The translations under genes and the position numbers were made by a program. The notes below the pieces were generated by a model that saw nothing but the letters and a program-made list of their open reading frames with translations, did not search any database and was not told where the DNA came from. Below, piece after piece: positions 9,401 to 20,340 of a stretch of DNA of 64,000 bases (its first letter is position 1; every line of letters starts with the position of its first letter). Source of the stretch: Larix kaempferi. Taxonomy: Eukaryota > Streptophyta > Pinopsida > Pinales > Pinaceae. The DNA is taken from positions 11,831,501-11,895,500 of the forward strand of contig BSBM01000372.1 in NCBI GenBank assembly GCA_027924585.1, given 5' to 3'.

Positions 9401-11751
9401 TTAATGATATGAAATATGAATATTTTGCAGCATCAAGAGTTGGATCAGCTTTCAAAACTTCAATTGAACTTCATGAAGTTGATCCCAAAATGAGAAGAGA
9501 AGAGGAGGTTTGTCTGCCAGAACCTAATTTCCTTGCATGGCCTTTGAAGCTGAGTGAGAGGAAGATCAAAGAGGCATTACACATTCTCCATGACACACAT
9601 GTTTTAGTGTCAATATCTTGTTGGAGAGATGATTCATTGGAAGATTCAACTTTCCTTGAAGCCATGGAGAAGATTCATAGAGCAATGTCTACAATCAAAG
9701 GTAATTTCTTAGATATGCTTTCTGACAAAAATTATCTCCATGAGCTTGTGCATTCATTACATGGAGAATACTTGAAGGATGAAGAAGATATTTGCAAGCT
9801 CACAAAAGAGTTGATGACCACCCAATATTCCTTGCAAAGCACTCCATGTGCACTCCAAGAATCTAAGATGGAGATAGTGCAGCTTCATGAAAAGTTGCAA
9901 AGATCACACCTACCCTCCTACACACAATTCAACCATCTTCATTTGGCTAATTGCATTCTTGATCATATGGAGGAACCTCATGAGATGGTGGATCATGAGG
10001 ATCATTTTATTTTGCATGTGCTTGAGGAGTGTGCAGAGCAGTCTAATGAGAACCAAGCACTTGATCTTTCCCATAATGAACCTGAGTTGTTCCTTGGAGA
10101 GAATCACTCTTCCATGGAGGATTTGGATGAGATCACCTATTTTGGACCAGCCAATAATGAAGAATATGCATCCATAAGTTGGAAGAATGAGAGTTGCAGA
10201 GATATGAGGTTGGTTCACAGTTATTTCCCCTAGGTCCTAGATTCAGCCACATCAAGTGGGGATCAACATTGGGTGAAGAAATTTTTCTGGCTGGTGCCAC
10301 ATGTGGAGCAGGAGGCTCCCAAATTTTTTCATAATGATTGGTTAAATGCACCATTTGCTTCCCAACAACACCCAAGGAATCCACTTGCATTCCTTGATGC
10401 CTCTTCCTTTCACTTGCACCAATTGAGTGAAACCAATGGCAGAGAGTTGAGCCATTGGAATTGTGCACTAGTACCATGCCTGTGATATCATGATATTTCT
10501 ATAGATGAGGAAGACTCATGGATGAAGAAGATACATGAATGCATTTCACCCAGAACCAGCAACCATCATGATGATCTAAATCCATTGGTATTAAGGAGCA
10601 GAAAATTATATCCACCCATGGATAGATGCATTTCACAGTTTGATATTCTAGGAGGTAAAAGTTTTTTTTGTAAATTTATTGATGCTCCTAAGACCGACAT
10701 GTTTTTTGATCAGCAGCAGAGGCACATATTGCTTCCATTTGATTCCATTCATCCACATATGGATTGGGTGGAAGATTACATGTTAGACATGGAATCTCCC
10801 TGCATAAATATTTATGCTCATGATAAGGGGAAGGCAGCTAAGAAAGAAAGTTGCCGAGAGAAGTTAATGAAATATTTATCTAGCAAAAGGTGGAATATGT
10901 GGAGGGAATCCACATACTTGGATGTATTCTTGCACCCTTTGGCCAATGGCAGAGAGTTGATCCATTGGTTGATTTCACTTCGGGAAGTACTTTGCTTCCT
11001 ACTCGCTTTGGTTGGATGGAATGTCTTTTCACTTTTTCTTTGGATGAAAAGGCACATGTTTGGCATTACTGCTTACATGAATGGAGTTTTTTATGACACC
11101 TATTACACTTCAAGTGAGCAGCATGAGAATCTATGGCTGCTATATGATTCTATCAGTATTCTTGGATGGACATGGTGTTTGTATGATGCCTATCTTTCTC
11201 ATGATTGGATAAGGGACTTCCACCCTTGTCATTTGAGCTACAGTGATGAATTTGTTTATTCTTGTGTGCATGTGGCACATGAGAACTTTCTTGTTGGAGT
11301 GGATGAGGTTTGGCCTCACTCTTTGGAGGCATATTTGGTAGTGCATAGTCTTTCCTTGATTGGGTCCTACCATGGAGAGTTGCATATCTTGATTGAGGGG
11401 CCCTCAAAGTTTCAGAGTTACATTGGAAAGGATGATTTTCCAATGTGGTGGTATGATGTTCTCATCCTTCCTAGCATTTCCTATGATGATGAATTTTTCT
11501 TGTTACTAATGTTTGGTGAGATGAAGTATGATCAGTGGGATCCTAGTATTCCATGGAAGGACAATTTTCCACACATGACATTGCTACCTAGAAACTTGCA
11601 GTTGAAGCAGTGGGATTCAGGCATTATTTTTCCTGATAGATTTTGTTGGATGGTATTTAGATCCATGGGAGTGTCATACAAGCAATGGTATCCTGGCATT
11701 GTTTGTTTTTGGAGAGATGATTATGATCAGAGTAGCGCAGCAAAAGCATGA
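9401..11751 (+). pseudogene. Unknown protein, C-terminal part of the long LARD ORF
   Basis: The frame continues from the retrocopy to the TGA at 11749-11751, broken only by in-frame TAG (10231-10233) and TGA (10483-10485). It includes a hydrophobic stretch REVLCFLLALVGWNVFSLFL (about 10975-11040) that could cross a membrane. Near the end stand three loosely repeated tryptophan motifs: YDQWDPSIPW, LKQWDSGIIF and YKQWYPGIVCF. HWL/HWN-containing blocks after GREL also recur (10440 and 10950). No RT YxDD, integrase zinc finger or protease motif occurs. The long shared phase and few stops argue for past selection. The protein family is not recognised. Confidence 0.6.
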
Positions 11752-11792
11752 TGAGATATTGGGATATTTTACTTGAGGACAATCAAATTTTT

Positions 11793-11804
11793 GGGAGGTA
11801 GGAC
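11793..11804 (+). other. Polypurine tract of the LARD-like element
   Basis: GGGAGGTAGGAC lies immediately before the 3' LTR start TGTCATG. Such a tract primes plus-strand DNA synthesis in LTR elements and supports the LTR boundary. Confidence 0.65.
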
Positions 11805-13833
11805 TGTCATGTCCCCAATTTTGGCTAATTCACTTACCATGGGTAAAAGGGGACAAAATGAACCCTAGGTAAATAGTTTATTTCATCATGTATGCATAGG
11901 ATTAAATTTAGACAAAGTCAAGTGAAGGAATTATTTTTATTAGTTTTAATTAATTAAATTCCTAAATAATAGATCAATTGGGACAAGAGGGAACCCTCAT
12001 GAGGATAAGGTTTCCAAAATGGAACTGGAGACAAGAACATAGAAAAATAGGAAAAGCAGAGAAGGTGTAAGAAGATTCCAAAAGCAGAAAAATGGAAACA
12101 ACCAGAAAAAGCTAAGGAGGGCACAGTTTCTAAAGGAGAGCTCAAGTTACAAATTGGAAACAGCCAGAAAAGCAAAAGGAAGGCGCAATTTCCAAAAGGG
12201 AGGCCAGTTTACAAATCATGAAAGTTTTACAAAGCAGGAAACATGTTGAGACAAAGGGGGGCACAGTTTATAAAGGAGAGAAAAGCTTTAAGGAAAAAGC
12301 AGGGAAAGTCTACTCATTCATGGGTTTTCCATGTGGAAGGGTTCTCACAGGTCACCAAGCAGGTCAACTTGCTTAGCAGGTCACCATGACTTCTATAAAA
12401 TAATCCAAGCAACTCCTATTCACTTCTTTTGTCAAATGTATTTTATGTGTGAGCATTTTATGCTTCTCAAGGCAAGGAGATGCACCCTATCCAATCAATG
12501 GGAGATGATCCCCATTCCTTCTATTCTACTTCTCTTTCTCTAATATTCTCTCAAAATTTGCAGCCATGGATAGTTTATTTGCAAGTCCATATACTCCTAT
12601 ACTAATAAGAATCCAAACTCTCAGGGAGTTATCATCATACAGGGTCCATTGGAGATAGTCTTGGAAGACCCCATCAGAAGGAAGTGCTCCATTTCAATGG
12701 AGGAATCCAGTTCAGATCATAAGACTTAGTGCACCCAGATATACAGTAATAGATTCTATACAAATCCCTATAATTCCAAAATTGAAGATCCATAAGCTTT
12801 CTTTGAGTGTGCATCAGTCGGAGTATCATTGGAGGGAGTATTGGGGGTTTTCACTAGAGAGAGGCACTTAATTTCAGTGGAGGATTTCAATGCAGCCTAG
12901 GACACTCAGTGTGCAATTCATCGGCAGAAAATACCTCTGATATCAGTCAACTATCAGTTCCAGAGAAACCTTCCATATCCTTCTACTCATTCATTCCTAT
13001 TTGCTCAATAATGTAGGATTTCTAGCATTGGAGATGCATTGATGGTCTAAATGATTAAATCTCTTTTTTCTCTGTTCAAGACCCATTATTTCAACCTGTT
13101 TCTATTCCATATGATGTATCAGAACCCCCATTAATTCCAGAACTGATAGTTGTAAGCCTCCGAGGCATTTTGGAACCATTAATTGGAAGACTAGCTCTTT
13201 GAGCACAAATAAATGACTAATTTTGCCATTTTGGCCAGTAAAATTTATATACAAGTCTATTTTATGTTCTATTGAATGTAAGTGGGTCCTGAGACATTAG
13301 TTAAGCACCAAAAACCATGTCCTGGGAATTTGGAGCCATCTGAGCCATTTTTGGAGAGTTTGGAAATCTACTAGGTGAGCAATCTTGCTTAGCGCCCTTG
13401 ACCAATTTTGCTCTCAAATCACTCTATAGCCTCCCAAATCCCCAGAAAAACTTATCCATTATGTATTACATAGTTTATGCCTGACATAACCTTTGTCCAT
13501 ATCTAGTATAAACTCCCAAGTCTAGTATGCATATGTTGGAAGGCCCAGAAAGCATCGAAATAGACATCAGATTCATCTTATTGTTGAAAAGTAAAAGGCT
13601 CCAATGCTTTGTGCATAGGAATTAGTGATTGGCTCTGTTTTATATTGCTAATGCACATTTATCATACAAAAACTAGAACCTAAAGTCACTCCCATCGTCC
13701 TTGACCAGTGAATCAACATTCAACATTATCACCTTGCACACTATAAAATTATTAAAAATTTACTAGTTAAAATTATGCTAAAATTGGGAGTTTTGAGTTG
13801 ATATTCTGGCCTATTCTTGGTTGGGATATTACA
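11805..13833 (+). repeat. 3' LTR of the LARD-like element
   Basis: It matches 5475-7497 throughout, opening TGTCATGTCCCC and ending GGGATATTACA. Short inverted ends TGT...ACA are intact. It is followed by AAGAC, the presumed target duplication. Confidence 0.9.
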
Positions 13834-13959
13834 AAGACCTAGGGTCAACGGTAGGGATTCTCCCAGTAAGAATTCACAATTAGAACTCCAACCTTTGGAG
13901 TAGGGAACCTCACTAAAACAAAACCCTGTTATTAGCGTCTCTTTTAGCTCCCTTTTTGG

Positions 13960-14490
13960 CATCCACTAACACTTTTAGTGTATTTTTCTTCATTTTCTAG
14001 GCAAAGTTGGTGCTATTTCACGAGATGGCAATTTTCTTGGCATTTTTTGTGTCCTTTTTCTAAATTAGGCGCTAAAATGGACGATAATTGCATCCACTTT
14101 AGCACCAAGAATAACGCTAGGCATAACGCCCTCAATAGCACCTAGTTTTGCTTCCTTTAATGCCAGAAATAATGTCCTCCATAGTTCCAAGCTTAGCGTC
14201 AAGTTTAGCTTCCTCTTTTACGCTAGTATTTAAACCAAGAATTGTGCCTAGTTTGGCTCTCTAAGTTGCACCAAGCCTTAAGCCAGGATTAGCACCATGT
14301 TTAGTGCCTAATTTATCTTCCTAATTGTCGGTAGTTTTAGCACCAAGTTTTGCGTCTACAATAATGTCTAGTATAACATCTAGTTTCTCTCCCAAAGCAC
14401 CACCATGTTTTCGCTCCTAGTATTGCGCCTAAATTTTCTCCCAAAATAACACCACGTTTTACTCCTAGAATTGAACCTAGTTCAACATAT
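13960..14490. repeat. Degenerate short tandem repeat, AGCACC-TAGTTTTGC type
   Basis: Variants of AGCACCTAGTTTTGCTCCC and AATAACGCCTAG recur about every 20-40 bases (for example near 14100, 14135, 14280, 14340, 14390 and 14450) with heavy divergence. No coding frame persists. It looks like an old minisatellite. Confidence 0.55.
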
Positions 14491-15640
14491 GAGTTACTTA
14501 ATTGATGGGATAGAGGCTATTGGTTATTGGATTTGAGGATTAGATTTGGGAGGGTTGTGTGAATTCATGATAAACCACCCACGATTTTGGCGGCTCCTTT
14601 CAACGATATTTGTGATAGATATGTGATTCCATGTTATCTGATTACATTCACTGATATCCAACCTCTAAGCAGTGGCAGACAAATCGGATTCTAGTGATGA
14701 ATTGAGGTCTAAAAATACAGAGCAAAACATTACATGATATGCAGCTGGTCAATCCTTTTATCAAGTTAACATTCTTTTGGCTTCTTTACTTTAACAATAC
14801 TTATGAACATGAGGTGGCATTTGTGCATGTCATCTTAATACCATAAATCTGGAGCTCAATTTAATGCGTAGGCATGTCTTCTTCTAAACCTTTAGACTTC
14901 ATGGCGGTGGAAAGAACATATGTTTAAAGTAACATCATTAACTCCAAAATGGTTTTGTGACATTCATTCATATCATAACCTGCACAAAAACAAATGGTTA
15001 AAATAATATAGCATAATTTCTGCCTTGTGTGTTTTATGTCATAGTTGTGAAAATTAAAGTAATTGAAAGCTGATTTAACTTACACGACAGAAGTAAGTTG
15101 AGGCTTATCACTTCAAACTTCAAAAGTTGATTACCCTTTTAAATTTGAGGCATGATGTCACGTTGCTTTAATATTTTATGCAACCATTTGTATTTGAGAA
15201 TGAATAAAGTTGTGAACGTGTCTTCTTATTCATAAAGATAAGAATTATGAGTGAAGATTTATGAAATCATACATGATTTGTAAATGACATAAGGTATTTG
15301 ATGAACCTTTAATTATCATGACCAAACCAAATAAATAAGTAATGCAAGCATGGATGAGTAACCGGGAATCCAAACGATATAAACAACAAAGATTGTCAAA
15401 TCACCAAATCCTAATGCTATGAGAGATATGTTAAAGAACCAGCAGTGCAAAAGTGAAGGATCAAAGAAAGAAAAAAGTCAAGCAAGATAAAAATAAAAGA
15501 AAACAAAAGGCTAAATATTTACAAGAATTTATATAGGGAGTCTTTATTTTGCAAAATCAAGGGGAGTTGTTGGGGTGGCCAACATGACCCTGAAGGCCTC
15601 TAACTATCCCTAAAAACATTCAAGTGATCTTAATGGAATT
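14491..15640. other. Intergenic, no gene recognised
   Basis: AT-rich and stop-rich in all frames. No domains, terminal repeats or tandem arrays were seen. Confidence 0.6.
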
Positions 15641-15649
15641 TGAGTGACC

Positions 15650-16710
15650 CTAACATCATGACGATGATGATGATGATACATGATGAAAAAGATGATGGCG
15701 TTTATGATGATTTGATTATAATATAATAACGATTACAATTGATGCCTACATTCCCAATCATAAGCAAACTCTCTTCTATGAAACTCATTTTATTAATAGG
15801 TGGTTGGATGCCTTCTTCATCATCACAATGATCATGACGATTATAATCATGACATTAAATGTGATGATATATGATGATGACACTGGTTATAAATATGGTG
15901 ATAATTTCGATGTCTAGGACAATGGAAATGATGATAACGACTACGATGATGATGATAGTGAGGATCATGACAATTACTAATTATTAAGACCCATCGACCA
16001 GTTAAGCGAGGGAAAATGTCCTTTATGAAATTCTTGAAAGGTAGTAAGATGTCTTGTTCATCATCACAATGTGGTTGACATGAATGACTATGATCACAAT
16101 TACATATGACGATGAAAGTGATGATGATGATACTGATGTAATGTATGATGTTCATGAAGATGATTAGGACGATGATGACGACGACGATGTCTATGCCAAT
16201 GTTCATGATGCATGTTATAACACTTATGGATCTTGATTGATCCTAATGGCACCTAAATGACCCTAATGTCATCGAAATGGCTCTAATGGCATTCGAGTGT
16301 CACTAAAAACATTTGAGAGACCCTAATGGCATCTGATTGAACCTAACAACATGGCAATGATGCATTATGACAATTATGATAGACTTGATGACGATTTGAT
16401 AATTATAAGATGATATCTATCAAAATTGATGCCTACATTCCTAGTTAGAGCCCAAATATCTTTTATGAAACTCATGTGAATAGGTGGTTTGATGTCATTT
16501 TCATTATCACAATGATGATAATAATATTGACTGTGATGATCATATATGATGATGATGATGGTGTTAATGTTGATGTATAGGACGATGAAGATGATGATAT
16601 TGATGATGATGGTGATGAAGACAAGGATAATGAAAATAATAATTATTAAGACCCATCAAACTAATTAGGTGAGGGAAAAAATCCTTTAAGGAATTCTTGT
16701 AAGGTATTTG
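15650..16710. repeat. GAT-rich imperfect tandem duplication (period about 0.66-0.69 kb)
   Basis: Two diverged copies share blocks in the same order: ATTGATGCCTACATTCC (15738 and 16425), an AATAGGTGGTT block, long runs of GATGAT, and TTATTAAGACCCATC (15981 and 16643). The offset is about 660-690 bp. The GAT runs open spurious frames, for example a His/Ile-rich one on the minus strand at 15847-16206. Between the copies a CCTAATGGCATC-like phrase is itself repeated. Confidence 0.7.
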
Positions 16711-16845
16711 TTATATCATGATTTTCCACATCTCTGCAAGATGCCCTTTTGTTAGCTTATTTACATCATTGCGGACTCCATTATCATGTTATGGTTCAAT
16801 TCCCATATCCCTTCTCATTTAAATCTTCCAAAATCCCAATTTTAT

Positions 16846-17968
16846 TGTTGGGCGTGGCCCAAGTAGGTACCAATTTTGTTGAAACATGATTTTGAGCTGC
16901 GCAGTGGAAAAGCACAGCAATAGGGAGAGCGCAGTTTATTGGACATATTCAGTAGCGCATCTATGCTGATGCGCAGGACCCGTGCAGTAGCAAATTTTGG
17001 TAAGAAGATAGAAGAAAAGGTCGGGCAAGGAAGCGACCTATTTTTAGTAAAGAGCCGGACGAAGGAAGGAGAAAGCGACATGTTTGGAATAGAGGCGGAA
17101 ATCAGTTGCGAATCTAGGCCACTACGTTGACAGAGACAGGTAGGCGGAAGAGGTAGAAAGAGACAGGACACGATGCAGTTGTAACTGTTTTGAGGACTGC
17201 GGCTGTTAGAGGAGTGTGCGAGCCACGAGTGGCCCTACAGGATGGCCTGAAGCAAGCAGAGTAAGCTGTCGATGACGACAGTCAGGCTGGAAGTTAGCCA
17301 TGCCATGTTTTGGAAACCTAAGGGTTTTTCCTATGAATTGTAAAGACATGACCTACGGGCATGATCTATAAATAAGGAATTTTTGTATCAGGAAGGGTTA
17401 CTCTTCATTTTGGAATATTGTTAGACTTTTGAGCAAAAACCATTGTAAAGGCTCTGCAGCTGTGTGCGCAAAGACCTATCTGAGAGAGAAGAGAGTCTAC
17501 AGCTGAGTGCACATACCAAGGACGGTTGTACCCTTCCCAAAAGATGAATATTAACAACCATTCTTGTCGACGTAGCCTCCATCCGGGGGGTGAACCACGT
17601 TAAATCTTATGTAGTGAGATTGTCTATATGTTCATGCTTGTTCTATCTATTTGCTTACTATGTATGTTTGAATTCTCAATTATCAGTTGGTTGGTTAATG
17701 CTTTTGTATGTATTCGTTGTAGGAGGAGATCGGAGATAATATGTTAAGTGTTTCACGAATGGATGATTGATGAATGTGAGCTAGTCTAAGTAGGTGAATG
17801 TATCAACCGTGGCTAGAAATGTATGCAAGTAATGAAAGGTTATGTAATTATGTTAATGTGTAATACTGGGATGGCGCGGGACTGATAGCTTGTTTGAGTA
17901 CACCAAGCATAAGGTTAAATAATCACTTTACGAAATTAAAGGAATAAGTACCAAGTAAACCCTTAACA
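16846..17968 (+). repeat. 5' LTR of the coiled-coil element
   Basis: It starts TGTTGGGCGTGGCCC and ends CCCTTAACA. A TATA box, TATAAATA, lies at 17367-17374, about 120 bases before the U5-like part that contains GGGTGAACCACGTTAAATC, a phrase common at plant LTR ends. It matches 27279-28379 almost throughout. Confidence 0.85.
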
Positions 17969-18280
17969 TGTTTGTCATCGAAGTGGGGTGCATAATTTTG
18001 TTGCACTGTTCCATCGAACGAGTAAGGTCGACCCGCACGATCCGTGGCTACGCTGGGTGCGCAGCTTGCTAGTTAAAAAAGTATCAACCCATGACGAGAA
18101 CAGTTGTCACGCGGCCCTCAGTCGTAGCACAAGTCCATAGCGTGCTACGCAATGGGTTTGTCCCGTCAACTCATCACCTCGCTGTAGAAACCTGATTCTG
18201 CAGCACCCCCATAGCTTCGCCTCGAGTGAGACCTCAAACTGCGTGCAGGTTGTTGCCGAAAGGGCCGGTGAAAAGGGGTT
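17969..18280 (+). other. Leader of the coiled-coil element
   Basis: About 310 bases, more GC- and CpG-rich than its surroundings, with no recognised gene. The sequence after the LTR does not begin with a TGG-type primer site, which leaves the primer or the exact LTR edge open. Confidence 0.5.
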
Positions 18281-19150
18281 TTGTTGGTTAAATCTAAAAC
18301 CGCAAAGAACCTGGGTCTACATTGGAAAACCTCTAGATCAATTACTTACGCCAACAACAAGGGACAATACCAGTTAAGAGTACCAATGATTGAGCTTATT
18401 ATTGAGGAATGGCCTATTGAATGGAAAGAGCATGCCCCAGAATCGCTCATTACTCCATCAGACGAAGAAGAAGAAGAAGACCGCAAAGAGGACGTGGAAG
18501 TTCAAAGTGCTTCGACTTCCAAGCCTGTGCAAGAAGCAGGCGGAACAACAAAAGAGCCACAAGTTGGTAACAAGAGGAAAGAGCTAGGCACTGGAAGCCC
18601 TGAGAACCCATCGCCAAAGAAGAAGGTTAAGGCCAAGTAACAACCATTGGAAAGAATCTTGCATGATGATGACTATGAGATGATAGCATCATGGACAGCT
18701 GCGCACCTAGAAGATTTCCCTAGCTTTATAGGAAGACGGGAAAATCCAGAGCAAGCGCAGGTCCGAGACAACATTGACAAGCTAACTAGTTTGGTCTTGA
18801 TGATGGAGCAAGTCCACCACGACTTTGCTCGGGAGACCGACCGACATGACCAAATAGGGGAACCAAGTGACACGATCCGCAGAACACCCGACTTCACATC
18901 GCGGGCACGCATCGTCAAGATTGCAACTGCATCCATTCTCTTCCCCATAGATGATATGATGGAAACTGTGAGACGGTTGCAGCAGTTGGAGCTAAACATA
19001 GCCATGATTCCAGCTGAAGGGTTTCACTATTTGCACACCCAGATATCCCATGAGATGCATGAGCACGACATCATTTCACACAATCAGCGCCTGCAACATG
19101 AAGAAAACTACCGAAGAATACAAGCAGAGTGCGAGAACAAAGAAAGAGAG

Positions 19151-19236
19151 CTTCAGCGCACACAGGCAACAAAGCACAGGATCAGAGGATCAGCTTCAGC
19201 GCACACAGGCAACAAAGCGCAGGATCAGAGGATCAG
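19151..19236 (+). repeat. 43-bp tandem duplication within the coiled-coil ORF
   Basis: CTTCAGCGCACACAGGCAAC with its following bases occurs at 19151 and 19194. A period of 43 is not a multiple of three, so it shifts the frame between copies. Confidence 0.88.
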
Positions 19237-19669
19237 TTTTTGTTGTTTGTGCAAAGTTCCCTCTGTGGAAGAAGAACCAGAGATAGAAGCAGCCATCTTA
19301 CAGATAGGTGCTGCTGTGACAAATTTACAGGAACAGATGAGGGACTTGGATATCTCCCACACAGATGAAGTCGAAAGGATCAAGGCTTCCCACCAAGCAT
19401 AAATAGGTGAGCTAGAAGCACGGCAGCCAGTAGACACACAGAGGCAAGAAGAAGAAACAAGAACAGAAGCAATAAGGGCTTCACTGTAGAGTATCTGTGC
19501 AGCAGTAGCGCAATGTCATATTTTGGCAAATAATGTCTCCAATGTGTGGAGCATACTACAAGAAAGTCCAAAGCTGTAGAGTATCCACGAAGAAAGAAAA
19601 GAAAAGCAACAAGAATTGGATGCCACAGACGCATCCATGAAGGACTTATCGGTCCGTCAGAAAAGGGCG

Positions 19670-19674
19670 GCCTT
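19670..19674 (+). other. Left target-site duplication of the copia element (GCCTT)
   Basis: GCCTT precedes the copia 5' LTR and is repeated at 26918-26922 directly after the 3' LTR. Joining the flanks at this pentamer keeps the host reading frame open. Confidence 0.95.
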
Positions 19675-20325
19675 TGTTGATGTATATGTAACTTCGGAAT
19701 GTATTTCATATATGTATGTTGTATGTACTCCTATAGAGATGGTATTATTCCTCTATACGGAAGTGTCGTCATTTATATTGTAAATGTCGTAACTTATACT
19801 TGATGGGTTATTAGACCACCTTGTTGGGGTCGGCCCTATATAAGTCATGTGGGTCGAAGGGTTATTAGACCACCCTATTGGGGGTCGGCCATGTGGGTCA
19901 AAGGGTTATTAGACCACCCTATTGGGGGTCGGCCCAGTCAACATTATGTTATGTGGTTAATTTCGAGCCTACATGATTTATGTAAAAGGCAAGTCAAGTC
20001 AAGTATAAATAGAGTGCGGGAGGCACTCTATTTACTCACTCACTTCTCACTCATGCACTCAAGGAGGAGTGGCGCACTTATGGAGGAGGAGGATCTGTTG
20101 CTCGGATATGTCTATCTCTCATGTTTTGGTTGTATCATTGCTCTTACTATCTCTGAGAAATTTATTAGGGTTTTTCACCTTTATGGTTTTCCCCAAGTAA
20201 ATCTTTGTGTCTCTTATGTGCTTGCATTATTGTCTCCATGATTGATATGATGTAGATATGGTGTACATGTTGTTCTCTCAGTTAAGATCCTAGATAATAT
20301 TGAAGTAAATTCTGAAAATTTAACA
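19675..20325 (+). repeat. 5' LTR of the copia element
   Basis: Begins TGTTGATGTATATG and ends TTAACA. TATAAATA at 20004-20011 is the likely TATA box; it is followed by GAGTGC-GGGAG-GCACTC, a 6-bp hairpin at the probable RNA start. Three diverged copies of GGGTTATTAGACCACC (near 19806, 19859 and 19905) form a short enhancer-like repeat upstream. Confidence 0.95.
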
Positions 20326-20340
20326 TGGTATCAGAGCTAG
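20326..20340 (+). other. Primer binding site (initiator Met tRNA)
   Basis: TGGTATCAGAGCTAG directly follows the LTR end, the standard copia primer site. Confidence 0.93.

Larger units (their letters stand above)
5475..13833 (+). mobile_element. Non-autonomous LTR retrotransposon (LARD-like) with a long unknown ORF
   Basis: Two directly repeated LTRs (5475-7497 and 11805-13833) flank a 4.3-kb interior with a PBS-like site at 7499 and a purine-rich tract before the 3' LTR. The outer flanks ATGAC (5470-5474) and AAGAC (13834-13838) differ at one base and look like the 5-bp target duplication. The interior has no recognisable gag, protease, RT, RNase H or integrase. Instead it carries a single decayed reading frame of more than 1,100 codons. 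This is the architecture of a large retrotransposon derivative that depends on an autonomous partner. Its LTR ends resemble those of the gypsy elements at 1720 and 61362. Confidence 0.85.
18281..19674 (+). pseudogene. Coiled-coil protein of the LARD-like element, N-terminal and central part
   Basis: A single frame runs from about 18281 to the copia insertion, interrupted by in-frame TAA (18638), TAA (19400) and two TAG codons (near 19486 and 19577). The first 120 residues include an acidic run DEEEEEDRKEDVEV and end PSPKKKVKAK, a basic cluster like a monopartite nuclear localisation signal. The next part is long, charged and heptad-rich, for example MMETVRRLQQLELNIAMIP and IQAECENKERELQRTQ. 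Gag of known families is not recognisable. A coiled-coil structural or gag-like role is inference. A 43-bp tandem duplication disturbs the phase near 19150-19236. Confidence 0.6.

Noticed and set aside
15847-16206. 119-codon minus-strand frame rich in His and Ile
   Set aside because: Product of GAT/ATC runs; the same pattern is open in several frames and has no domain.
18281-18640. Plant chromatin or transcription factor gene because of the acidic run and NLS-like end
   Set aside because: The frame continues past an in-frame stop into the coiled-coil ORF and lies between LTRs; there is no intron or known domain.
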